Below are positions 32,652 to 40,777 of a DNA stretch of 64,000 bases, piece after piece; within the stretch, counting starts at the first letter, position 1; each line of letters starts with the position of its first letter. The stretch comes from Sphingopyxis sp. YF1 (GTDB lineage Bacteria > Pseudomonadota > Alphaproteobacteria > Sphingomonadales > Sphingomonadaceae), in NCBI RefSeq assembly GCF_022701295.1, contig NZ_CP033204.1:3348001-3412000 (forward strand), in the 5' to 3' direction. The position numbers and the translations under genes were made by a program. Below the pieces are notes generated by a model. It had not been told where the DNA came from and made no database searches. It worked only from the letters and a program-made list of their open reading frames with translations.

Positions 32652-35192
32652 ATGCGGAATATTTCTTGGATGTTTGCGGGCGTCGCATTCATGGCGATGC
32701 CGGCTGCGGCACAGACGCAGGGTTCGGCGACCGCGGGGGCGCAGCCCCCGGCAGCCGAAGACGGGTCGGGGCTGACCGAAATCGTCGTCACGGCGGAAAA
32801 GCGCAGCGTCAATTTGCAGGACGTGCCGCTGGCCATATCGGCCTATACCTCCGACGCCCGCCAGCTCGCGGGCATCAACACGCTCCAGGATTTTGCGAAC
32901 TTCACCCCCGGCCTCAGCTATTCGGCGGGCAACGACCGCGTCTTCATCCGCGGCATCGGGCGCCAGACCAACACCAACGGCAGCGACCCGGGCGTTTCGA
33001 CCTATACCGACGGCATCTACGACGCCTCGACCACCTCGATCGCCGCGTCCGATTTCTTCATCGAGCGCATCGAGGTGCTGCGCGGCCCGCAGGGCACACT
33101 CTATGGCCGCAACTCGATCGGCGGCGCGATCAACGCGATCTCGAAGCGCCCGACCGAGGATTTCAGCGCCGACCTGCGCGGCACGGTCGGCAATTACGGC
33201 CTCTACACGATCGAGGCGTCGGCGTCGGGGTCGCTCACCAAGGGGCTGCGCACGCGGCTGGCGGGCGGATACAGCAAGCAGGAACGCGGCTATTTCAAAA
33301 ATGTCGCCGGCGGGGTCAGCGAGGGCGGCCGCGGCGAACGCCGCTATGTCGAACTGCAGCTCGAAGCCGACCTCGGTCCCGACGTGACCGCCTGGGCCAA
33401 GGTCTTTTCGGGCCGCACCGACCTCAACCCCCATCCGCTCAACCGCGTCGGGCCCTATGACTTCTTCCCCTACCCGACCGGCGCGATCACGCCGGGCGCC
33501 GCCTTCGGCTATCTGATCCCGGGCGTCGTCGCGCTCGATCCCAATCCCGTCCCGCCGGGCGCCACCAACATCCGGCGCTTCAGCGCCGACACGACCCAGA
33601 CCGAACGCATGCGCGGCAATTTCGGCGCGACCGGCGACATCAAATGGTCGCTGCCGACCTTCGACGTCCGCCTGCTCGGCGGCTATCAGGAATATCGCAT
33701 CGACAACACCTACGAACTCGACGGGACGAGCGTGATTTCCTATGCTTTCCCGCTGAATCCCGCCGGGAATTTTTGCGCCTTCATTCCGGGCTGCACCCCG
33801 CTCACCGCTTTCCCGTCGACGCAGCTCAACCTGCACAATGACAAGAGCTTCGGCAGCGGCGAACTCAACCTGACGTCGAACACCGACGGGCCGCTGCAAT
33901 GGGTCGCCGGGGTCTATTATTATCAGGAAACGCTGACGCAGGAATCGCATTTCAATGCGCCCAACCAGCTGCAGCTGCGCGCGCCGGCGAACGGCCCTGC
34001 CAACCCGCTCGGCGACTTCGTTTATGCCGCGTCGACGCTGACCACCAAATCGTCGGCGGTCTTCGGCCAGATAGACTATCGCTTCACCGACGCGCTGCGC
34101 GTGACCGCGGGGCTGCGCTACACGCACGACCGGAAAAGCGGCGACGAATCCTTCCGCATCCTCTGCTTCGGCTGCGGCGGCTTCTCTCCCGACCTCTACG
34201 GGTCGGCGACCCCGGCGCTCGACATCACCGCGTCGCAGATCTCGACGCTCGCCGCGCCGGGCGTCGCGTCGGCGGTAACCATCGACCCCGCCACCGGAAT
34301 CGCGCGCCGCGGGCTCGCGCAAAGCTGGAACGCTGTCACCGGCACCGTCGCCATAGAATGGCAACCCACCGACGACCAGCTGGCGTTCCTGCGCTACAGC
34401 CGCGGCTATAAATCGGGCGGGTTCAACGCGGGCGGCATTTCGGTGCTGCCGCAGACCGGCGCCGAGCATGTCGACGCGTTCGAGGCGGGCTACAAACGTT
34501 CGGTCGGGCGGCGACTGCGCGTCAATCTCGCGGGCTTCTATTACGACTATCAGGGGCTTCAGGTGCCGCTGACGGTGTCGCAGCCGGGCGGCGCGCAGCT
34601 GACCCAGTTCTTCAACCTCAAAAGCTCGCAAAGCTATGGCGCCGAGGTCGAACTGGCGTGGCAACCCGCCGATCCGCTGCAATTGTCGGTCAATTACGGC
34701 TATGGCAATTCGCGGATCGACGACGGCTGCTGCTTTGTCGACGATCAGGATCCGCTGGCCATCCAGCCGGGGGCACAGCCGTCGGGCCCACCCCTTGGCT
34801 TCCAGCAACCGCAAAGCGTTGCCGGGGCCCGGCTGTCCGACACGCCGCGCCACAAGCTGGCGCTGAACGCGATGTACAGCATCGATGTCGGACCCGGCAC
34901 CTTGTCGCTGTCGGGCAATTATGTCCTGCGCAGTTCGGCGTACAGCAAGATTTTCAACCGCGCGTACAACCGCATGCCGTCCTGGGATCAGGTCGACCTG
35001 CGGGCGATCTGGACCGGCCCCGACGACCGGTATCGCGTCATCGGCTATGTGAAGAATCTGTTCGACAGCAAGGGCTATGACAACGCGCAGGGCAATCTGC
35101 TCGCCTCGTCGCCGACCCTTGATGTCGCGCAATCCTATTCGTTCACGCCGCCGCGAACCTATGGCCTCCAGCTCGAATTCCGGTTCCGCTAG
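32652..35192 (+). CDS. TonB-dependent receptor of the fucoside locus (846 residues)
   Basis: Outer-membrane transporter. The signal peptide (ISWMFAGVAFMAMPAAAQ) is followed by the TonB box TEIVVTAEKRSVNLQDVPLA and a complete plug: LQDFANFTPGLSYSAGNDRV, FIRGIGRQTNTNGSDPGVST, IERIEVLRGPQGTLYGRNSI. The barrel ends in YGLQLEFRFR, with a terminal Arg where Phe is usual. It lies nine bases before the transporter gene, which makes outer and inner membrane uptake one unit. Substrate is inferred from the fucosidase: fucosylated oligosaccharides. Confidence 0.93.
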   Translation: MRNISWMFAGVAFMAMPAAAQTQGSATAGAQPPAAEDGSGLTEIVVTAEKRSVNLQDVPLAISAYTSDARQLAGINTLQDFANFTPGLSYSAGNDRVFIRGIGRQTNTNGSDPGVSTYTDGIYDASTTSIAASDFFIERIEVLRGPQGTLYGRNSIGGAINAISKRPTEDFSADLRGTVGNYGLYTIEASASGSLTKGLRTRLAGGYSKQERGYFKNVAGGVSEGGRGERRYVELQLEADLGPDVTAWAKVFSGRTDLNPHPLNRVGPYDFFPYPTGAITPGAAFGYLIPGVVALDPNPVPPGATNIRRFSADTTQTERMRGNFGATGDIKWSLPTFDVRLLGGYQEYRIDNTYELDGTSVISYAFPLNPAGNFCAFIPGCTPLTAFPSTQLNLHNDKSFGSGELNLTSNTDGPLQWVAGVYYYQETLTQESHFNAPNQLQLRAPANGPANPLGDFVYAASTLTTKSSAVFGQIDYRFTDALRVTAGLRYTHDRKSGDESFRILCFGCGGFSPDLYGSATPALDITASQISTLAAPGVASAVTIDPATGIARRGLAQSWNAVTGTVAIEWQPTDDQLAFLRYSRGYKSGGFNAGGISVLPQTGAEHVDAFEAGYKRSVGRRLRVNLAGFYYDYQGLQVPLTVSQPGGAQLTQFFNLKSSQSYGAEVELAWQPADPLQLSVNYGYGNSRIDDGCCFVDDQDPLAIQPGAQPSGPPLGFQQPQSVAGARLSDTPRHKLALNAMYSIDVGPGTLSLSGNYVLRSSAYSKIFNRAYNRMPSWDQVDLRAIWTGPDDRYRVIGYVKNLFDSKGYDNAQGNLLASSPTLDVAQSYSFTPPRTYGLQLEFRFR

Positions 35193-35201
35193 GCGGCCCG
35201 C

Positions 35202-36641
35202 GTGGACAGGATCGACGCACGCCCGGCCGACACGCTGCCGCTGAAGACGCGGCTGCTCTACGGGTCGGGCACGATCGCCTTCGGGGTCAAGGATCATGGT
35301 TTCAACGCGCTGCTGATGCTGTTCTACAACCAGGTCGTCGGGCTTCCGGCGGCCTGGGTGGGAACGGCGATCATGATCGCGATGATCGCCGATGCGCTGT
35401 TCGATCCGCTGCTCGGGCAATATTCGGACAATGTCCGCACGCGCTGGGGACGGCGGCATCCGTTCATGTATGCCGCTGCGCTGCCCATCGCGCTCTTTTA
35501 CCTCCTGCTGTGGACGCCGCCCGAAATGGCGCATGGCGCCCAGTTCGCCTGGCTCGTCACCACCGCGATCCTCGTGCGTTTCTCGATCAGCCTCTACGAG
35601 ATACCCTCGACCGCGCTGCTCGCCGAATTTACCAGCGACTATGACGAGCGCACCAAGCTGGTCGCCGCGCGCTATTTCTTTGGCGTGTGCGGCGGGATCG
35701 CGATGACGGTCGTCACCTTCGGCTATTTCCTGCAACCGACGGCGGCGCAACCGGTCGGCCATCTCAACGCGGGCGGCTATGTCACCTATGCGTGGGTCGC
35801 CGCCGCGATCATGATGCTGTCGGTGCTGATCTCGTCGCTGGGGACGCAGAAGGAAGTGCTGAAACGCCCGCCGCCGCCGCCCGTCGCCAAGGTTCCGATA
35901 GGCCAGATGTTGCGCGAGATGCTGGGGGTACTCGTGCATCCCGCCTATGTCTCGATCCTGCTCGCCAGCCTGTTTTTCGCGGTGGCGTCGGGGCTGAACC
36001 TGTCGCTCGGGGTCTATTTCTCGACCTATTTCTGGGAGCTCAGCGCCACCCAGATCGCCACGGTCGCCTCGACCGCGGTGATCGGGATCCTGCTCGCCTT
36101 CGTCGTCGTGCTGCCTCTCTCGGCGCGCGTCGGGAAGAAGCCGGCGGCGATGCTGATGTTCGCCCTGTCGCTGATATCGAGCGTGCTACCGCTGATCCTG
36201 CGGCTCGCCGGCCTGTTTCCCGCCAATGGCGACCCGCTGCTTCTCGGGCTGCTGATGGGCCAGTTCGCCTTCAACATGATGACGGCGATCGCCGGGGGCA
36301 TATTGGCGGTGTCGATGGTCGCCGACGTCACCGACCAGATCCAGCTCGAGACCGGGCGCCGCTCCGAGGGGCTGCTATTTTCGGCCGCCACCATGGTCAA
36401 CAAGGCGATTTCGGGGATGGGAATCATGCTGGCAGGGCTGCTGCTGGCCTTCGTCGGTTTCCCCGACAATGCACAGCCCGGCCAGGTCGGCGCCGAGGCG
36501 CTGCACGGGTTGGCGACCATCTATATCGCGGCGCTGTCGGCCGCGACCGTCATCGCGATCATCTGCCTCGCCTATTATCCGATCACCCGGTCGCGCCACC
36601 TGGAGAATATCCGGCAACTGGGCGAAGCAGCCGCGGAATGA
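35202..36641 (+). CDS. MFS transporter, glycoside-pentoside-hexuronide (MelB) type
   Basis: Inner-membrane sugar symporter of 479 residues with about twelve helices. Characteristic GPH features are YGSGTIAFGVKDHGFNALLM with FYNQVVG near the N-terminus, the loop DPLLGQYSDNVRTRWGRRHP, and DVTDQIQLETGRRSEGLLFS. The start is GTG at 35202 with AGGCGG five bases before it. Being nine bases downstream of the receptor, it probably carries a sugar, perhaps fucose or a fucoside, into the cytoplasm where the GH29 enzyme acts. It is convergent with the TetR gene. Confidence 0.9.
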   Translation: MDRIDARPADTLPLKTRLLYGSGTIAFGVKDHGFNALLMLFYNQVVGLPAAWVGTAIMIAMIADALFDPLLGQYSDNVRTRWGRRHPFMYAAALPIALFYLLLWTPPEMAHGAQFAWLVTTAILVRFSISLYEIPSTALLAEFTSDYDERTKLVAARYFFGVCGGIAMTVVTFGYFLQPTAAQPVGHLNAGGYVTYAWVAAAIMMLSVLISSLGTQKEVLKRPPPPPVAKVPIGQMLREMLGVLVHPAYVSILLASLFFAVASGLNLSLGVYFSTYFWELSATQIATVASTAVIGILLAFVVVLPLSARVGKKPAAMLMFALSLISSVLPLILRLAGLFPANGDPLLLGLLMGQFAFNMMTAIAGGILAVSMVADVTDQIQLETGRRSEGLLFSAATMVNKAISGMGIMLAGLLLAFVGFPDNAQPGQVGAEALHGLATIYIAALSAATVIAIICLAYYPITRSRHLENIRQLGEAAAE

Positions 36642-36672
36642 TGGCGTGGGTCGGCTCGACCGGACATCCCGG

Positions 36673-37314
36673 CTAGAAGCCGTCGCGCCGGACCAGCGGC
36701 AGGCCGCTGGCGAGCAGGGCTTCGGCAGCGTCGAGCAGACGCTCGTTCTCGGCGACCAGATCGCCCGCGCGGCCGCTTTCGATCCACGCGTCGAACGCCA
36801 TGCGGCCGCCCGCGACCAGCATCGCGGCGGCCATCTGGGCGCGGCGATCGACTGCGGGATCGATGCCGAGTTCGTCGGCGATATAGTCGGTCATCAGGTC
36901 GATCTGGAGCCGCTGATGCCCGTACCACACCGGCAGGAGTTCGGGTTCGCCGGCGAGCGCGCGGCCGAGGTTGATCTGGCCGTCGCCGTCGCGTTCATAG
37001 GCATGCGCGAGCCGCACCACCTGATTGCGCCAGAAGGTGAGCACGGGCACCCCCTGCGCGCGCTGGGTCGCGACCACCGCCTCGAACCGCGTCCCCGCAG
37101 TGACGGCAATCGCCGCAGCGAGGTCGCGCTTCGACGCGAAATGCGTGAACAGCGTCGTGATGTGGATATCGGCGGCCTCGGCGATCGCCGCCATCGTGGC
37201 GTCACCATAGCCCAGCGTCACGAACAGCCGCCGCGCGGCCTCCTCGATACGCTGGCGCGTCCGCGCCTTCGCCGCAGCGCGCCGCGGGAAACTGACTTTG
37301 GCTGGTTCGTCCAT
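36673..37314 (-). CDS. TetR-family regulator divergent from Coq4-like gene
   Basis: 213 residues. The N-terminal HTH spans about 18-65 (KARTRQRIEEAARRLFVTLG, GDATMAAIAEAADIHITTLF, THFASKRDLAAAIAV); the rest is a variable ligand domain. Next to it a perfect CTAT-TCTT-ATAG palindrome lies in the 99-base gap facing the Coq4-like gene, the likely target. The gene is convergent with the sugar transporter. Confidence 0.9.
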   Translation of the reverse strand: MDEPAKVSFPRRAAAKARTRQRIEEAARRLFVTLGYGDATMAAIAEAADIHITTLFTHFASKRDLAAAIAVTAGTRFEAVVATQRAQGVPVLTFWRNQVVRLAHAYERDGDGQINLGRALAGEPELLPVWYGHQRLQIDLMTDYIADELGIDPAVDRRAQMAAAMLVAGGRMAFDAWIESGRAGDLVAENERLLDAAEALLASGLPLVRRDGF

Positions 37315-37367
37315 GCGCCGCTTATAATCAATGCCGCGCGAAGCGCCAGCTATATAAGTTGATCATT

Positions 37368-37379
37368 CTATTCTTATAG
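37368..37379. promoter_or_regulatory. Palindrome between tetR and the Coq4-like gene
   Basis: CTAT-TCTT-ATAG with perfect four-base arms, between the divergent starts at 37314 and 37414. A TTGATC box (37359-37364) lies nearby, but no clear -10 follows at the right distance. Confidence 0.45.
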
Positions 37380-37413
37380 GATAATCTCCCGGTCAACGAA
37401 ATTTGGGAGATGG

Positions 37414-38370
37414 ATGACGATGATCGACGTGGCGATGCGCAAGGAATTCGAAGCCTGGGTCGAAACGGCCCGCCCGCCGCTGGCGGAAGAGCCGGCGCTG
37501 GGCCTCGCGGCGCTGATGACCACCGCGGCTTTCATCGATCCCGTCGCGCAGGTACCGATCTTCGACGCGATTGCAGACGCCACATCGGCGAGCGGCGATC
37601 CCGCCGAACGCGCGGCACGGATCACTGCCGCGCTGCCGTGGGTGACCGACGGCAAGCCGCGTGTCGCCGCCCCGCGCCCCCTGTGGGACGGGTTCTGGGA
37701 CATCATCGGCCGGCCCCGATCGCCCACCGACGGCGAGCTGGACCTGACGCTCGCGGTCGTCGCACTCGGCAATCACTATGACCAGCGGATGATCGACGCC
37801 TGCGAAGCCGCGCTGCTCGAATTCGAAAGTGTCCACGAGCTGATCGCGCAACCCGAGGTCCGCCTGACCACCGCCGACCTCGAGCGGCATTCGACCGACA
37901 GCCTGGCGCACGACCTGTTGTCGATGCTGAACGCGAACGGCTATGATATCGAGGTGATCGACGCCGACACCGTCGTCCTGCCCGGCGACTATCCGGCGCA
38001 GAACCGGACCAACCGGCGCATCCTCCAGCTCCACGATGTCTGGCATCTGGTTGGCGGATATGGCTTCACCCCCGCCGGCGAAGTCGCGATCTCGGGTTTC
38101 CAGATGGCGCAGTTCGGCCAGAATTATTCGACCCGCTTTCTCGCCACGGTGGCGACCAAGACCGCGGTCGACATGCCCGCGCTGATGGACCTGCTGCTGA
38201 CCGTGACCTTCGACGGCTGGCGGCACGGCCGCGCGACGCAGCAGTTGATGGCGGTTCCCTGGCACCTGCGCATCGCCGACCCGATCGAGCGTGTCCGCGC
38301 CGACCTCGACATCCGCCCGCTCGACAGCGCGGCGGTGCGGATGATGGAAGCCGCCATCCCCAAAGTGTAG
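37414..38370 (+). CDS. Coq4-family protein
   Basis: 318 residues. The signature H-D-x-x-H-x11-E is present as His207-Asp208, His211 and Glu223 in LHDVWHLVGGYGFTPAGEV. COQ4 proteins work on the ubiquinone ring (decarboxylation and hydroxylation) and hold the quinone complex together; bacterial members are less studied. The N-terminal 180 residues contain RPLWDGFWDIIG and are longer than usual, without a signal peptide. It is divergent from a TetR regulator rather than near quinone genes, so a catabolic or stress role is possible. It is convergent with an MpaB-like oxygenase gene. GGAGATGG before the ATG is a good ribosome site. Confidence 0.8.
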   Translation: MTMIDVAMRKEFEAWVETARPPLAEEPALGLAALMTTAAFIDPVAQVPIFDAIADATSASGDPAERAARITAALPWVTDGKPRVAAPRPLWDGFWDIIGRPRSPTDGELDLTLAVVALGNHYDQRMIDACEAALLEFESVHELIAQPEVRLTTADLERHSTDSLAHDLLSMLNANGYDIEVIDADTVVLPGDYPAQNRTNRRILQLHDVWHLVGGYGFTPAGEVAISGFQMAQFGQNYSTRFLATVATKTAVDMPALMDLLLTVTFDGWRHGRATQQLMAVPWHLRIADPIERVRADLDIRPLDSAAVRMMEAAIPKV

Positions 38371-38375
38371 GCAAT

Positions 38376-38397
38376 GGGGCGCCTTGGTCGGCGCCCC
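38376..38397. terminator. Hairpin between convergent genes
   Basis: GGGGCGCC-TTGGTC-GGCGCCCC is a perfect eight-base stem, six bases after the Coq4-like stop. No U-tract follows, so it may be a weak or factor-dependent terminator in both directions. Confidence 0.55.
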
Positions 38398-38403
38398 TCA
38401 AAC

Positions 38404-39750
38404 TCACTCGGCGGGAACAGGCGCCGGCGACGGGCGATATTGCGCCGCGTCGGTGGTGAAATCGGCGTGGCCGTAGCTGGCGAGCTGCGCCCGGAGCTTT
38501 GCAATCAGCCGCCGGTCGGCGATCGTTCGCAGGCCAGGAATATGCGCGGCGATCGCATAGAGCCGAATCCGCGTATAGATGAACAGTCCGGCGAGCGCCG
38601 CCAGCGCGACGTCGCCTGCGGTCAAATCGACCCCGATCGACGCCGCCTTTGCCTTGTCGCCGCCCATGAAGCTCTTGACGAAGAACAGCTTGGCAAAGGC
38701 GCGCTCGAAGGTTTCGTGCAGGCGCGCGCGCCATGAATCGTCGGGGCGCAGGTCCGCCGCCATCGTCGCGCGCAGCAATTCGCCGCAGGTGCTGTCGTCA
38801 TAGCCGCTGCGCAGCGTACCGCTGCGCGCGTTCATCAGATCGACGATTCCCTGCGGCGTGTCGGCGAGCAGTTCCTCGGGCAGCCCGAGCAGGAAGCAGC
38901 GATAGCGGGCGAGTTCGACCGTCGCGCGTTCGGCGGGGGTGAATTCGTGGCGCCCCTCCTCGATCATCTTGTACGACAGGAGGAAGACCGAGATCAGCCC
39001 GGCGGGCATCTGGTCGACCTGCGGGATCGGGATGCCGTAGACGTCCATGTCCCATTCCTTCGGACGCCGCAGCACGTTCGCGCGCACCATCGAATGCATC
39101 AGCCGCACCATCGCCGCCGCCTTGAAACCCGGACCGTGTCGTTCGAGCGCGCCGGGCAGCAGCGAGGTGGTGAAGAAGGTCGCGGTGTCCTTGACGCGCC
39201 GTGCGGCGGTCTGGCGCGACAGCGTGCCGGTGATCGCCATCGGCAGCGCGGCATATTTGTTCATGAAGGTCGCAATGAAGGCACCGCGGATGATGAACGG
39301 GCCGAAGTTCGCAGCCGAATTGCGGTCGATCCGCGCCCCCTCCTCGACCAGCTTCATGTCGAGCCAGTCGGGCACCCGTTCCATGTCGCGGATGAAGGCC
39401 ACCAGTTCGGGCGGCGCGTCGGGGACATTCTCGACCCCCTCGTCGCAGGCGCGCGTCAGCATGTCGACGAGCGTGCGGAAACCAAATTCGCGCATCAGCG
39501 CGGCATAGGCGTCGGCGGTGACGTCGCCGATCATCGTATAGGCGCGGATGAATTCGAGGCGGTCAGGGTCGGCGAGCAGCGCATCGCGGTCGCGATCATA
39601 TTTACCCGACAGCGCGGTCGGATCGCCCGCGGTCGCAGTGAAGCGTTCGGGAACGGCCCGAAAATCGACCTTGCCGTACATCGCGGGCACCCGGTCCCGC
39701 TGCGATTCGACCCTGGCCCACAGATTGTCGAGCGCCGTGCGTGTGATCAA
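38404..39750 (-). CDS. MpaB/rubber-oxygenase-family protein (DUF2236-like)
   Basis: 448 residues from a TTG start at 39750 that has AGAGGA upstream; an ATG further up lies inside the promoter. The R-x-x-H-x-x-x-R motif in VRLMHSMVRANVLRR places His219 as the likely haem ligand. Other family-like segments are AANFGPFIIRGAFIATFMNK and SLLPGALERHGPGFKAAAM. Relatives are the latex-clearing protein Lcp and MpaB, haem b oxygenases that cut isoprenoid chains. A hydrophobic segment (LAALAGLFIYTRIRLYAIAA) near the C-terminus could attach it to a membrane. It is divergent from a TetR gene with a perfect palindrome between, and convergent with the Coq4-like gene. Confidence 0.82.
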   Translation of the reverse strand: MITRTALDNLWARVESQRDRVPAMYGKVDFRAVPERFTATAGDPTALSGKYDRDRDALLADPDRLEFIRAYTMIGDVTADAYAALMREFGFRTLVDMLTRACDEGVENVPDAPPELVAFIRDMERVPDWLDMKLVEEGARIDRNSAANFGPFIIRGAFIATFMNKYAALPMAITGTLSRQTAARRVKDTATFFTTSLLPGALERHGPGFKAAAMVRLMHSMVRANVLRRPKEWDMDVYGIPIPQVDQMPAGLISVFLLSYKMIEEGRHEFTPAERATVELARYRCFLLGLPEELLADTPQGIVDLMNARSGTLRSGYDDSTCGELLRATMAADLRPDDSWRARLHETFERAFAKLFFVKSFMGGDKAKAASIGVDLTAGDVALAALAGLFIYTRIRLYAIAAHIPGLRTIADRRLIAKLRAQLASYGHADFTTDAAQYRPSPAPVPAE

Positions 39751-39787
39751 TGTTCCTCTCCCCCTCGACGAGATGGTCGCAATCATA

Positions 39788-39803
39788 TATATCAAACGAT
39801 ATA
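39788..39803. promoter_or_regulatory. Palindromic operator in the mpaB-like/tetR gap
   Basis: TATATC-AAAC-GATATA has perfect six-base arms. On the minus strand it overlaps a TATATA-rich -10 area facing the MpaB-like gene; on the plus strand it lies 29 bases before the tetR ATG. Binding would switch both genes. Confidence 0.6.
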
Positions 39804-39832
39804 AATTCAAGCCGAACGGACAGACCCTGCCG

Positions 39833-40504
39833 ATGCCCCGCCCCGCAACCCCGATCGCCCCGCTCCGCACTGCCTCCGACGGTTATCGCAAGGGCGAGGA
39901 GACGCGCGCGCGCATCCTCTCCGTCGCGCTCGCCGCGTTCGGCAACAGCGGCTTCGCCAGCGTCACGACGCGGCAGATTGCCAGGGAGGCGGAGGTAAAC
40001 CTGCCCGCGCTCACCTATTATTTCGGCAACAAGCGCGGCCTCTACCTTGCCTGCGCGCACGCGATCGTCGCGCGCTATCGCGAAGGCATGGGCGCCGTGG
40101 CGCTGACCTCCTATGCCGCACTCCAGGAACCGCTGGCCCCCGGCGCGGCGCGCACCCTCCTCAAGCGGCTGTTCGCGGCGCTCGCGCGCTTCCTGCTCGC
40201 GACCCCGGGGGCACAAAATCCGTCGCTGTTCGTGCAGCGCGAAATCGCGAGCCCCGGCCCCGCCTTCGAGATTCTCTACGCCGAACTGTGGCGCCCCGGC
40301 ATCGAGCTCGCGACCGAGCTGATCGTGCAGACGACGGGCGGACGACTGACCGAAACCGAGGCGCAAGTACGCGCGGTGCTGATGATTTCGAGCCTGACGG
40401 GCTTCCTCTCCGGCCTGCCCGTCATCGCCCGGACCGCGGGCAAGGCCGACTACACCGCACTCGTCATCGCCGCGCTCGACGGGCAAATTGACGCGCTCGG
40501 CTAG
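39833..40504 (+). CDS. TetR-family regulator (CerR-like C-terminus)
   Basis: 223 residues. The HTH is in KGEETRARILSVALAAFGNS, FASVTTRQIAREAEVNLPAL and TYYFGNKRGLYLACAHAIV. The C-terminal ligand domain (AARTLLKRLFAALARFLLAT, NPSLFVQREIASPGPAFEIL, WRPGIELATELIVQTTG) resembles the DUF1956/CerR type. It is divergent from the MpaB-like gene. No strong Shine-Dalgarno; an upstream in-frame ATG exists but lies beyond the operator. Confidence 0.88.
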   Translation: MPRPATPIAPLRTASDGYRKGEETRARILSVALAAFGNSGFASVTTRQIAREAEVNLPALTYYFGNKRGLYLACAHAIVARYREGMGAVALTSYAALQEPLAPGAARTLLKRLFAALARFLLATPGAQNPSLFVQREIASPGPAFEILYAELWRPGIELATELIVQTTGGRLTETEAQVRAVLMISSLTGFLSGLPVIARTAGKADYTALVIAALDGQIDALG

Positions 40505-40536
40505 GAGGCCTGAGCATCGGCGCTGTAGAGGAAGTC

Positions 40537-40610
40537 TGGATGCCCCGCGAGGATTCGAACCTCGATAGACGGAATCAGAATCCGTAGTCTTACCATTAGA
40601 CGACGGGGCA
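40537..40610 (-). tRNA. tRNA-Gln (anticodon CUG), CCA encoded
   Basis: All four stems can be drawn on the minus strand: acceptor TGCCCCG/CGGGGCA, D stem GTCT/AGAC, anticodon stem ACGGA/TCCGT with loop TTCTGAT, and T stem CGAGG/CCTCG with loop TTCGAAT. The anticodon is CTG (codon CAG, glutamine). U1-A72 is the weak first pair typical of tRNA-Gln. The base before CCA is U where G is usual in tRNA-Gln. Confidence 0.93.
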
Positions 40611-40777
40611 ACGAGGCGGGCGCATTATGATCCGACGCGCGCGCTGTCAAGACCGCTGCGGCAATGGAAGCGTCCGCGCAACGATGGCGGCTTGCCCTGC
40701 CGCAATTCGCCGCTAGCATCGCCGCGATAACAAAGAGGGGCCGCGCCGCCGCGCCGGCCACCCAAGGAGTGGGCTGA

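Noticed and set aside
32511..35939. A 1142-codon open frame on the minus strand opposite the TonB receptor
   Set aside because: It is the antisense shadow of the receptor and transporter genes: arginine-, aspartate- and glutamate-rich without domains, and it has no ribosome site. High GC makes such frames common here.
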